Positions 1 through 7,652 of a DNA stretch of 64,000 bases are shown piece by piece; positions within the stretch are counted from its first letter, which is position 1; every line of letters starts with the position of its first letter. The DNA comes from Meridianimarinicoccus marinus (GTDB taxonomy: Bacteria; Pseudomonadota; Alphaproteobacteria; Rhodobacterales; Rhodobacteraceae). The stretch spans positions 186,001-250,000 of the forward strand of contig NZ_JBFBVU010000001.1 in the NCBI RefSeq assembly GCF_040689105.1. Direction: 5' to 3'. The position numbers and the translations under genes were made by a program. The notes under the pieces are model-generated. The model made no database searches. It saw only the letters and a list, made by a program, of their open reading frames with translations, and had not been told where the DNA came from.

Positions 1-831
1 GCGTCCCAAGGGATCCAGATTGCGGGGGGCTTCGCCCGCGGCCAGCGCCTGCCAGTCCAGCACCTGCCGCATCAGCACCGACCGTCCGATGCAGATGACC
101 GCAGGCGGGGTCATATCGGTGGCGGTAATATCGTCGGCGGCGGTCTGCAGGGTGGTTTCCAGCACCCGCTGGTCGGGCAGGCTGGCGGCGGTGATCACCG
201 CGACGGGCTCGTCCGGCGCGCGTCCGCCCGCTATCAGTTCCTCGGCGATGGCGCGGATGTGCTTCATGCCCATGTAGATCACGATGACCTGCGCCGCTTT
301 CGCCAGCGATGGCCAATCGACCGAGCCGGGGGCCAGCCCCTGCCGGTCGTGGCCGGTCACGAAGGCCACGGTCTGGTTCACGTCACGATGGGTCACCGGG
401 ATGCCCGCATAGGCCATCCCGCCGATCCCGGCGGTGATGCCCGGCACGATGCGCACCGGTATCTGGTGCTGGATCAGAGTCTGCGCCTCTTCCCCGCCGC
501 GCCCGAAGACGAAAGGGTCGCCGCCTTTCAGCCGCAGCACGCGTTTGCCCGCGCGGGCCAGTTCGACCAGTTGCAGCGAGATGTCACGCTGCTGGGCCGA
601 GGGTTTGCCGCCGCGCTTGCCGGCATAGATCCGCTCGGCCTCGGGCCGTGCCCATGTCAGGATCTCGGGGTTCATCAGCGCGTCGTAGACGATCACATCG
701 GCCTGACGCAGCGCGTTCAGCGCATGCAGGGTCATCAGGCCCGGATCGCCCGGACCGGTGCCGCACAGCCAGACCCAGCCGGGCTGAAGCTCGGGCCAGG
801 GGCCATCGGGAAATTGAAGCGAGTCGGTCAT
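1..831 (-). CDS. cobA: Uroporphyrinogen-III C-methyltransferase (SUMT), 3' end cut by window edge
   Basis: This enzyme transfers two methyl groups from S-adenosylmethionine to uroporphyrinogen III, giving precorrin-2, the entry step to cobalamin and sirohaem. The reading frame opens with ATG at 831 and stays open to base 1, giving 277 codons, close to the usual 250-280 residues, so only a short tail is missing. Visible motifs are the tetrapyrrole methylase loop GTGPGDPGLMTL near residue 26, YDALMNPEIL, RLKGGDPFVFGRGGEE near residue 97 and the VPGITAGIGG segment. It is divergent from cbiD-cobK, with 108 bp between the starts, so the two sides may share a regulatory region. No B12 riboswitch was recognised there. 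The call is confident; which tetrapyrrole branch dominates is inferred from the neighbours. Confidence 0.93.
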   Translation of the reverse strand, partial: MTDSLQFPDGPWPELQPGWVWLCGTGPGDPGLMTLHALNALRQADVIVYDALMNPEILTWARPEAERIYAGKRGGKPSAQQRDISLQLVELARAGKRVLRLKGGDPFVFGRGGEEAQTLIQHQIPVRIVPGITAGIGGMAYAGIPVTHRDVNQTVAFVTGHDRQGLAPGSVDWPSLAKAAQVIVIYMGMKHIRAIAEELIAGGRAPDEPVAVITAASLPDQRVLETTLQTAADDITATDMTPPAVICIGRSVLMRQVLDWQALAAGEAPRNLDPLGR

Positions 832-939
832 GGCCTGCTTATGCCGTCCCTTGCGCCGCTGGGAAAGTCCGTCGCGGCCCCGGTGTTGCGAAACGCTGTC
901 GATTGCGCGCGGGCCTGCCTTTCTTGTAGGCACGTTGGC

Positions 940-2007
940 ATGACCGACCGCACGCCTCCCGCGCTGCGCCGTGGCTGGACCACGGGCGCCTGCGCCACCG
1001 CCGCCACCCTGGGCGCGCTGGAGCGGCTGTGGGGTGGGGCGTTTCCGCCGACGGTGCGGATCGTGCTGCCCAAGGGCGAGACCCCGCTGTTCGACCTGCA
1101 GGACTGCGCCACGGGGCCGGATTGGGCGGAATGCGGGGTCAAGAAGGACGCGGGCGATGATCCGGACGTGACTCATGGTGCGGTGATCCGCGTGCGGGTG
1201 CGGGCGCTGGAACCGGGGGCGGGGGTGGTGTTTCGTGCGGGCGCGGGGGTTGGCGTGATCACAAGGCCCGGCTTGCCGGTCGCGGTGGGCGAGCCTGCCA
1301 TCAACCCGGTGCCCCGGACCATGATGCAGGGCGTGGTGGCCGAACAGGCCGCGCGCTCTGGCCAGCGCGGGGATGTGGAACTGACCGTTTCGATCCCCGG
1401 CGGGGCAGAACTGGCGCAAAAGACATGGAACCCGCGGCTGGGGATCAAGGGCGGGCTGTCGGTGCTGGGCACCACGGGCATCGTGCGGCCGTTTTCCTGC
1501 GCGGCCTGGATCGCCTCGATCCATCGCGGCATCGACGTGGCGCGGGCCTCTGGGCTGACCCATGTGGCGGGCTGCACCGGGGCCACCAGCGAGGCTGCGG
1601 TACAGCGCCTGTACGGTCTGCCGGATCACGCCATGCTGGACATGGGCGACTTCACGGGCGGGTTGCTGAAGTACCTCGCGCGGCACCCGGTGGCGCGCGT
1701 CACAATCGGCGGCGGCATCGGCAAGCTGACCAAGCTGGGACAGGGCGCGCGCGACCTGCATTCGGGCCGCAGCCAGGTGGATTTCGCAACTTTGAACGAC
1801 TGGGCGCTTCAGGCCAGGCTGGCAGATGTGTCCAAGGCCAATACCGCCCTGCAGGCGCTGGAGATTGCCGGGCCGGAGCTGGCGCAGGTCGTGGCCGACC
1901 GGGCGCTGGCCACAGTGCGCGGGTTGCTGCGCGACGCACCGGTGCAGGCGGATGTTGTGGTGATCGACCGCAAGGGCACGATCCTGGGCCGGGCCGGGGC
2001 GGCATGA
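940..2007 (+). CDS. cbiD: Cobalt-precorrin-5B C(1)-methyltransferase
   Basis: CbiD methylates C-1 of the corrin ring during ring contraction. The 355-residue product has the family start RGWTTGACATAATLGAL, the central GVGVITRPGLPVAVGEPAINP segment and the late TIGGGIGKLTKLGQG glycine-rich motif. Length fits the family (about 350-370). ATG 940 is chosen because the conserved domain begins about ten residues in; the frame is open further upstream, but that extension reads as shadow of the divergent cobA. The stop overlaps the start of cobK (ATGA at 2004), so the two are translationally coupled. CbiD is classed with the cobalt-early pathway, while cobK is named after the oxygen-dependent one. 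Confidence 0.93.
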   Translation: MTDRTPPALRRGWTTGACATAATLGALERLWGGAFPPTVRIVLPKGETPLFDLQDCATGPDWAECGVKKDAGDDPDVTHGAVIRVRVRALEPGAGVVFRAGAGVGVITRPGLPVAVGEPAINPVPRTMMQGVVAEQAARSGQRGDVELTVSIPGGAELAQKTWNPRLGIKGGLSVLGTTGIVRPFSCAAWIASIHRGIDVARASGLTHVAGCTGATSEAAVQRLYGLPDHAMLDMGDFTGGLLKYLARHPVARVTIGGGIGKLTKLGQGARDLHSGRSQVDFATLNDWALQARLADVSKANTALQALEIAGPELAQVVADRALATVRGLLRDAPVQADVVVIDRKGTILGRAGAA

Positions 2008-2762
2008 GCCTGCGCTTGCTGTTGCTGGCCGGCAGCGCCGAGGCGCGGCAGGTAGCCAAGGCATTGGGCAGAATGCCCGAGGTCGCGGCGACCGCCTCGC
2101 TGGCCGGAACCACGGCGCGGCCTGCGGATCTGGGGCTGCCGACTCGGGTCGGCGGGTTTGGCGGCGATGTGGGGTTTGCCGACTATCTGGCGCGGCACCG
2201 GGTGCAGGCGGTACTGGATGCCACCCATCCTTTCGCACAGAGGATCGCGTCCCGCACTGCGCGGCTGTGCCGCCAGCACGACATCGCCCACGCCCGGCTG
2301 TTGCGCCCCGCATGGCAGGCCGGGCCGGGGGATCGCTGGACCGAAGTTGCCACCGAGGCCGAGGTCGCCGCGCAGGTGCCCGAGGGCGCGCGGGTGTTCA
2401 TGGCCACGGGGCCCGAGCATCTGGACGCCTATACCGGGATGGACCGGCACCACGTGATCTGCCGCCGCATCGATCCCGCCCCCGCGCCATTCCCCTGGCC
2501 AAGGGGCGACTTCGTCGTGGGCCGTCCGCCCTTCACCCGCGACAGCGAGATCGCGCTTTTCCGCAGGTTCCGGGTCGACCTGCTGGTGACCAAGAACGCA
2601 GGAGGGGCAGCGGGCCGGGCCAAGCTGGAAGCGGCCCGCGCATTGGGTCTGCCGGTCGTCATGGTCGCGCGCCCGCCGCAGCCCGAGGGCTGGGTGCTGA
2701 CCTCGGTGGACGGGGCGCTGGACTGGATCAGGGAGCAGACATGGACGAACGCATCATCATGA
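2004..2762 (+). CDS. cobK: Precorrin-6A / cobalt-precorrin-6A reductase
   Basis: CobK (CbiJ) reduces precorrin-6A to 6B with NADPH. The 252-residue product starts MSLRLLLLAGSAEARQVAKAL, a Rossmann-like opening, and carries VLDATHPFAQRIASR near residue 70, FMATGPEHLDAY near 130 and LLVTKNAGGAAGRAKLEAA near 193, all typical of the family. The start overlaps the cbiD stop by four bases. Its 3' end overlaps the downstream DNA glycosylase gene by about 22 bases, so three genes appear to be co-transcribed. Confident assignment. Confidence 0.92.
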   Translation: MSLRLLLLAGSAEARQVAKALGRMPEVAATASLAGTTARPADLGLPTRVGGFGGDVGFADYLARHRVQAVLDATHPFAQRIASRTARLCRQHDIAHARLLRPAWQAGPGDRWTEVATEAEVAAQVPEGARVFMATGPEHLDAYTGMDRHHVICRRIDPAPAPFPWPRGDFVVGRPPFTRDSEIALFRRFRVDLLVTKNAGGAAGRAKLEAARALGLPVVMVARPPQPEGWVLTSVDGALDWIREQTWTNASS

Positions 2763-3370
2763 CGCCCGCCTGCGTGGCCGAAGGCGCCGCGTATCTTGTC
2801 GGGATCGAGCCGCGCTTTGCCGCCGCGCTGGCCCTGACCGGTCCGCTGCCGCTGCGCCGCCGCAAGGATGGGTTCGAGGCGCTGCTGGGCGCCATCGTCA
2901 GCCAGCAGGTCTCGGTCGCGGCGGCGGATGCGATCTGGGGCCGGTTGAAGGCGGCGCGATTGACCGGGCCGCGCAAGATCCTCTGGGCCAGCGAGGAAGA
3001 CTTGCGCGCCTGCGGGCTGTCGCGCCAGAAGATCCGCTATGCCAGGGCGCTGGCCGAGGCGCGCATCCGCTATGCCGCCCTGCGCGACTGCCCCTGTGAC
3101 GAGGTGATCGCCACGCTGGTCGAGGTGCCGGGCATCGGCCGCTGGACCGCCGAGATCTACGCCATGTTCTCGCTGGGCCGGGCCGATGTCTTCGCACCGG
3201 GCGACCTGGCGCTGCAGGAAAGCGCGCGCCTGCTGTTCGATCTGGGAGATCGTCCCAGCGAAAAGGCCCTGCGCGAGATGGCCGCGCCCTGGGCGCCATG
3301 GCGGTCGGTTGCCGCCCGGCTTCTGTGGGCCTACTACCGGGTGGCAAAGGATCGCGAGGGGATCAGATGA
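2741..3370 (+). CDS. DNA-3-methyladenine glycosylase II (AlkA-type, HhH-GPD)
   Basis: Base-excision repair glycosylase removing alkylated purines. The 209-residue protein has the helix-hairpin-helix GPD fold: LLGAIVSQQVSVAAADAIW near residue 48, CGLSRQKIRYARALAEA near 90, the hairpin VEVPGIGRWTAEIYAMFSLG near 127, and the expected catalytic Asp in APGDLALQ near 152. It lacks the N-terminal AlkA domain of the E. coli enzyme, as many alphaproteobacterial versions do. ATG 2741 is preferred because GGGAG lies six bases upstream; an ATG at 2759 overlapping the cobK stop is the alternative. Coupling to cobalamin genes looks positional, not functional. Confidence 0.88.
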   Translation: MDERIIMTPACVAEGAAYLVGIEPRFAAALALTGPLPLRRRKDGFEALLGAIVSQQVSVAAADAIWGRLKAARLTGPRKILWASEEDLRACGLSRQKIRYARALAEARIRYAALRDCPCDEVIATLVEVPGIGRWTAEIYAMFSLGRADVFAPGDLALQESARLLFDLGDRPSEKALREMAAPWAPWRSVAARLLWAYYRVAKDREGIR

Positions 3371-4041
3371 CACGGGTATTGGAATTTGGCCGCAAGGATG
3401 CGGCATCGGGCACGGCCGATTCGATCGTGGTGTTCCTGCACGGCTACGGTGCCGACGGAAACGATCTGCTGGGCCTGTCCGAGCCGCTGGCGCCGCATCT
3501 GCCCAACACCGTGTTCGTGGCGCCCAACGCGCCCGAGGTCTGCCCGATGAACCCGGCGGGCTTTCAGTGGTTCCCGATCCCGTGGATCGACGGTTCCAGC
3601 GAGGAAGCGGCGATGCAGGGCATGGGTCGGGCCGTCGAGGATCTGAACGCCTTTCTCGACCAGGTGCTGGTCGACGAAGGCCTGCCTGCCAGCCGCATGA
3701 TCCTTGTGGGCTTCTCGCAGGGCACGATGATGAGCCTGTACGTGGCGCCGCGTCGGGACGCGGCGGTGGCCGGCGTGGTGGGCTTTTCCGGCCGGTTGGT
3801 CGAGCCCGAGACGCTGGCCGAAGAGGTGGTCAATCGCCCGCCGGTGCTGCTGCTGCACGGCGATCAGGACGACGTGGTGCCGCCGCAATCCCTGCCCGCA
3901 GCCGCCAATGCGCTGACTGCGGCCGGATTCGAGGTCTATGCTCATGTGATGAAAGGCACCGGCCATGGCATTTCGCCCGATGGTCTGGGGGTGTCGCTGT
4001 CCTTCATCCGCAAGCAGCTGGGTCTGGAACTGCCCGAATAG
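3367..4041 (+). CDS. Phospholipase/carboxylesterase family serine hydrolase
   Basis: A 224-residue alpha/beta hydrolase of the acyl-protein thioesterase/carboxylesterase family. It has the oxyanion-region motif IVVFLHGYGADGNDLLGL near residue 20, the nucleophile elbow VGFSQGTMMSL near 117, the acid in LLLHGDQDDVVP near 160 and the catalytic His in GTGHGIS near 198. No signal peptide is seen, so it is cytoplasmic. The start overlaps the preceding stop (ATGA), extending the cbiD operon. The substrate cannot be read from sequence; small carboxyl esters are the family norm. Confidence 0.87.
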   Translation: MTRVLEFGRKDAASGTADSIVVFLHGYGADGNDLLGLSEPLAPHLPNTVFVAPNAPEVCPMNPAGFQWFPIPWIDGSSEEAAMQGMGRAVEDLNAFLDQVLVDEGLPASRMILVGFSQGTMMSLYVAPRRDAAVAGVVGFSGRLVEPETLAEEVVNRPPVLLLHGDQDDVVPPQSLPAAANALTAAGFEVYAHVMKGTGHGISPDGLGVSLSFIRKQLGLELPE

Positions 4042-4192
4042 GCGTCACATTCGCGTTACAGCGGCCTTGTATCCCGATTGCGGCAACTACTGCATCTAGC
4101 GGGGGTTGCCGGATGGCAAACGCCATATATAGTCATGGTGCCGGAGGGGCGTTGGCGCCGCCCTGTCGGTCAGGCTAGGGATCAGCGCACAG

Positions 4193-4789
4193 ATGAACGT
4201 GGAATTCAGGACCAACTTCGTTCGGGAACCCCAGAACCTCAAGCACCACCCGGCGCTTGTGCTGAACGCGGACTACCGTCCGCTGTCCTATTACCCGCTG
4301 TCGCTGTGGCCCTGGCAAGAGGCGGTGAAGGCGGCCTATCTGGATCGCGTCGACATCATCGCCGAATACGACACGGTGGTCCGAAGCCCCACGACCGAGA
4401 TCAAGATCCCTTCGGTTGTTGTCCTCAGAGACTTCGTCAAACCTCAAAAGCGCGTGGCCTTCACGCGCTTTAATTTGTTTCTGAGGGATGAATTTTCCTG
4501 CCAGTACTGCGGCGACAAGGGCGACTTGACCTTCGATCATGTGATCCCGCGCGCCCGTGGTGGCATCACAAGCTGGGAAAACGTGGTTGCAGCCTGCGGG
4601 CGGTGCAACCTGCGCAAAGGATCCAAGACCCTGAAACAAGTGGGGTTTTCCTTGCGCAAGCCGGTGCGCGTCCCGACCGCGATGGAATTGCGCAACCAGG
4701 GCCGGAAGTTCCCCCCGAACCATCTACATCACACCTGGATGGATTTCCTGTACTGGGATGCCGAATTGGACACCGAACTGGACGGCTGA
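4193..4789 (+). CDS. Free-standing HNH endonuclease family protein
   Basis: A 198-residue protein with an N-terminal conserved region (ALVLNADYRPLSYYPLSLWP) followed by an HNH nuclease core near residues 103-145. The core has a zinc knuckle CQYCG, the catalytic-type segment LTFDHVIPRARGG, an Asn in TSWENVVAACGRCN and the second CxxC. This architecture belongs to a widely conserved alphaproteobacterial HNH protein of unknown role, not to a homing endonuclease inside an intron. No toxin, methylase or phage gene adjoins it. ATG 4193 gives the family-like start; the 150-bp leader (4042-4192) holds its presumed promoter but no convincing boxes. Function is unassigned beyond nuclease fold. Confidence 0.85.
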   Translation: MNVEFRTNFVREPQNLKHHPALVLNADYRPLSYYPLSLWPWQEAVKAAYLDRVDIIAEYDTVVRSPTTEIKIPSVVVLRDFVKPQKRVAFTRFNLFLRDEFSCQYCGDKGDLTFDHVIPRARGGITSWENVVAACGRCNLRKGSKTLKQVGFSLRKPVRVPTAMELRNQGRKFPPNHLHHTWMDFLYWDAELDTELDG

Positions 4790-4805
4790 TCCGAAAGGGC
4801 AGGGG

Positions 4806-5897
4806 TCAGGAAACGGGGACAGGCTCGGTCATGAGCCGCGCGCCGGTGGTGCCATCGAAATAGTGCAGATCCGCCGGATCATAGCCCAATGATATCCGCT
4901 GATGCGGCGCCAGCGGGATATGCGGGTCCAGCCGGGCGGTCAGTTCGTGCCCGTCCAGCTGGCAGATCGCCAGCGTGTCCGAGCCCAGCGGTTCGTAAAC
5001 ATCCACCGTCGGCGCGATCCGTCCCGCGCCGGCTTCGGCCCATGTGAAATGTTCGGGCCGCAAGCCCACGTCGATCCGGTCGCCGTCGCGCGCTGCCACA
5101 GCGCCCAGGTCCAGGGCGGTCTCGCCAAAGCGCAGTTTCGGACGGTCGCCGCTGCGATCCACCGCGCCGGAAAAGATGTTCATCTGGGGCGAGCCGATGA
5201 ATTCACCGACAAAGCGGCAGTTGGGCCGGGCATAGAGCTCCATCGGCGGACCTTCCTGCACGATGTGGCCTCCTTTCAGAACGACGACCCGGTCCGACAG
5301 GGTCATGGCCTCGGTCTGATCGTGGGTCACATAGATCATGGTGGTGCCCAGCATCGCGTGCAACCGTTTGATCTGGGTGCGCATTTCCACCCGAAGCTTG
5401 GCGTCCAGATTGGACAGGGGTTCGTCGAACAGGAACACCGAAGGTTCGCGCACGATGGCGCGGCCCATGGCGACGCGCTGGCGCTGACCGCCGGACAACT
5501 GGCCCGGCTTGCGGTCGAGATAATCGTCGATCTTCAGGATGCGGGCAGCCTCGGTCACGCGGGTGGCGATGTCGCCGGGCTTCCAGCCGCGCATCTTCAG
5601 GCCGAAGCCGATGTTGTCGCGAATCGTCATGTGCGGGTAGAGCGCGTAATCCTGAAAGACCATGGCCACGTCGCGGCCCTTGGGCTCGATCTCGTTCACG
5701 ATGCGGCCGCCGATTCGCAGGATGCCGCCCGAGATTTCCTCAAGCCCAGCGATCATCCGCAACATGGTGGACTTGCCGCAACCGGACGGGCCTACGAAGG
5801 CAACGAATTCGCCATCGTTTACAGACAGGTCGACGCCGTGAATGGCGCGGACAGAGCCGTAGTCCTTCACGATCCCTTCCAGCCGGATATCCGCCAT
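4806..5897 (-). CDS. Sugar ABC transporter ATP-binding protein (UgpC/MalK type)
   Basis: A 363-residue ATPase energising a CUT1 carbohydrate importer. It has Walker A GPSGCGKST near residue 36, Q-loop FQDYALYPHM, signature LSGGQRQRVAMGRA near 134, Walker B VFLFDEPLSNLD and switch His in VTHDQTEAMT. A C-terminal MalK-type TOBE region follows (PEHFTWAEAG, then ICQLDGHELTARL). ATG 5897 (MADIRL) has GGAGACAGG just upstream; the longer open frame to about 6008 has no family similarity. The gene is divergent from the gntR-led operon encoding the matching binding protein and permeases. Two identical palindromes at 5939-5966 lie between the two starts and suggest joint control. Confidence 0.93.
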   Translation of the reverse strand: MADIRLEGIVKDYGSVRAIHGVDLSVNDGEFVAFVGPSGCGKSTMLRMIAGLEEISGGILRIGGRIVNEIEPKGRDVAMVFQDYALYPHMTIRDNIGFGLKMRGWKPGDIATRVTEAARILKIDDYLDRKPGQLSGGQRQRVAMGRAIVREPSVFLFDEPLSNLDAKLRVEMRTQIKRLHAMLGTTMIYVTHDQTEAMTLSDRVVVLKGGHIVQEGPPMELYARPNCRFVGEFIGSPQMNIFSGAVDRSGDRPKLRFGETALDLGAVAARDGDRIDVGLRPEHFTWAEAGAGRIAPTVDVYEPLGSDTLAICQLDGHELTARLDPHIPLAPHQRISLGYDPADLHYFDGTTGARLMTEPVPVS

Positions 5898-5938
5898 GTC
5901 CTGTCTCCTTCCGGGTGCAGGCCAACTGCAACCTTGCG

Positions 5939-5966
5939 TTATCGATAATAAGGATGTTATCGATAA
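5939..5966. promoter_or_regulatory. Twin palindromic operator, candidate GntR binding sites
   Basis: The palindrome TTATCGATAA occurs twice, at 5939-5948 and 5957-5966, 18 bp start to start. Both copies are flanked by the same G on the left and T on the right. The pair lies near the middle of the 118-bp gap between the divergent ATPase gene (start 5897) and gntR (start 6016). Position and symmetry fit operators for the adjacent GntR/FCD regulator acting on both directions. Repeats are seen directly; the binding protein is inferred. Confidence 0.65.
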
Positions 5967-6015
5967 TGAGATGCGCGAACAAGCCCGTTGACCGGGCGAC
6001 GGGGGCACTCAGGCC

Positions 6016-6717
6016 ATGGCCATCGAAAGCATTGACACGTCTTCCATCCCGACGATGGTGCCGCGCCAGTCCAGCCGCCGCAGCCATGCCCTGTTCGTGG
6101 CGCTGCAAAAGGACATCGTGCTGGGTGATCTGGCGCCCGAAAAGGCCCTGACCGAACTGGATCTGGCGCAGCGGTTCCAATGCAGCCAAAGCACGGTGCG
6201 CGAGGCGCTGATGCAATTGCACGAGGAGGGGCTGGTGATCCGTCAGCCCAATCGCGGCACCCATGTGGCGCCCTGCAACGCCGACGATGCCGCCGCACTG
6301 CTGCGGATCCGGCACGAGGTGGAGTGCAGCACGCTGGATCGCGTTGTCGCGCGCACCCAGGATGCGCTGCTGGCCGATCTGCGCGGCCTGCTGAATGCCA
6401 TGCGCAACGCCGCGCGCGATGCGGATGAATACCTTCTGTCGGTCTATGACCGGGCCTTTCACCTGCGTCTGTTCGAGGCCGCCGATCTGCCGCTGGTGAC
6501 GCCGATCCTGACCCGCTGTCTGATCCACAACCATCGCTACAAGATCCAGCGGTCCCAGCCCAATCGTGCGCTGGACGAAACCGCCGAACGCCACGTGCCG
6601 ATCATCGAGGCGCTGGCGGCACGGGATGAAGCCGCGCTGCGCCCGTTGCTGTCGCACCATATCCTGACGATCGTGGATTTCGGACCCGATCTGACCCTGC
6701 AGGGAGTGTCCACATGA
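6016..6717 (+). CDS. GntR-family transcriptional regulator, FCD subfamily
   Basis: A 233-residue DNA-binding regulator. The N-terminal winged helix-turn-helix spans about residues 25-85 (LTELDLAQRFQCSQSTVREAL, then EEGLVIRQPNRGTHV). The C-terminal all-helical FCD effector domain includes the metal-ligand-type segment VYDRAFHLRLFEAADLP and a late ETAERHVPIIEAL helix. It is first in a run of seven same-strand genes and overlaps the next gene by ATGA. It most likely represses its own operon and the divergent ATPase gene through the twin palindromes and is released by the transported sugar or a breakdown product. The inducer is unknown. Confidence 0.9.
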   Translation: MAIESIDTSSIPTMVPRQSSRRSHALFVALQKDIVLGDLAPEKALTELDLAQRFQCSQSTVREALMQLHEEGLVIRQPNRGTHVAPCNADDAAALLRIRHEVECSTLDRVVARTQDALLADLRGLLNAMRNAARDADEYLLSVYDRAFHLRLFEAADLPLVTPILTRCLIHNHRYKIQRSQPNRALDETAERHVPIIEALAARDEAALRPLLSHHILTIVDFGPDLTLQGVST

Positions 6718-7622
6718 CCCAGCCCAGCCCTTCGATGCGGCGCGTGCTCGACCGTCTGGCCCGCGAGGATGCGGACCTGGGCGATCCGACCCAGATGGCG
6801 CCGCAACACGGACGCACGATGGCGGCCCTGTGCAATCTGCGCTGGAACGATCCGCTGCCGACGGTGGCCGAGGCGCGCAATGTGCTCCATGCGGGCCTGC
6901 CGGCGCGCTGGGTGGTGCCGGACAATGACAAGGGCACCCATGCGCTGCTGCATGTGCATGGCGGCGGATGGGCGTTCTGCTCGCCCACCACGCATGAAGG
7001 TGCGGCGCGGCGTCTGGCGCAGGCCTGTGCCTGCCCGGTTCTGACCGTGGACTACCGGCTGGCCCCGGAAAACCCCTATCCGGCGGGCCTTGAGGATGTG
7101 CTGGCGGCATGGCGGGGGCGTGACGGCGCGCGGGATTGGGGCATTTGCGGCGACAGCGCGGGGGCCAACTTGGCCCTGGCCGCGATGCTGCGCCTGATCG
7201 ACGAAGCGGAAGATCTGCCCGTCGCGGCCTTGCTGTTCTACGGTGTCTACGGCGCGGAGTTCGACACCGAAAGCTATCTCGCGCATAGCGACGGGCCGGG
7301 TCTGACGCGGGACAAGATGCGGCGCTACTGGGACTGGTACGCCGATGCCGACGCCCGCGCCGATCCCTGTGTTGCCCCGCTGCGGGCAAGCATTGCGCAA
7401 TTGGCCGCGCTGCCGCCGCTTTACCTCAATGCCGCCGAGATTGACCCGCTTCTGTCAGACACCGAACAATTGGTTGCCCGCCTGCGCGGGCTGGGCCGGG
7501 ACGATCCCTATGACCGGATCGACGGCGTCGTGCACGGCTTCATGCAGATGGGGCAGGCGCTGCCCGAAGCGCGGGGTGCTTTCGACCGCGCCGGACAGAT
7601 CTTTCAGGACATCACCGCCTGA
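6714..7622 (+). CDS. Alpha/beta hydrolase, HSL-type (acetyl esterase-like)
   Basis: A 302-residue hydrolase of the hormone-sensitive lipase family. It has the oxyanion motif LLHVHGGGWAFCS near residue 77, VDYRLAPENPYPAGL near 113, nucleophile elbow ICGDSAGANLAL near 143, the acid region NAAEIDPLLSD near 243 and the catalytic His in DGVVHGFMQ near 271. No signal peptide is present, so it acts in the cytoplasm. Placement inside a sugar-import operon, between the regulator and the binding protein, suggests it deacylates the imported carbohydrate; that role is inferred. It is translationally coupled to gntR. Confidence 0.88.
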   Translation: MTQPSPSMRRVLDRLAREDADLGDPTQMAPQHGRTMAALCNLRWNDPLPTVAEARNVLHAGLPARWVVPDNDKGTHALLHVHGGGWAFCSPTTHEGAARRLAQACACPVLTVDYRLAPENPYPAGLEDVLAAWRGRDGARDWGICGDSAGANLALAAMLRLIDEAEDLPVAALLFYGVYGAEFDTESYLAHSDGPGLTRDKMRRYWDWYADADARADPCVAPLRASIAQLAALPPLYLNAAEIDPLLSDTEQLVARLRGLGRDDPYDRIDGVVHGFMQMGQALPEARGAFDRAGQIFQDITA

Positions 7623-7652
7623 GGAGGGCGGACCACCAAGGGAGGACTTCGA

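Noticed and set aside
912..936. Possible cobalamin riboswitch or small hairpin upstream of cbiD
   Set aside because: Only a weak five-base TGCCT/AGGCA pairing is present; no B12-box-like sequence or room for the riboswitch core in the 108-bp gap.
259..939. Long N-terminal extension of the cbiD frame across cobA
   Set aside because: The extension is antisense to cobA; the conserved CbiD domain begins right after ATG 940.
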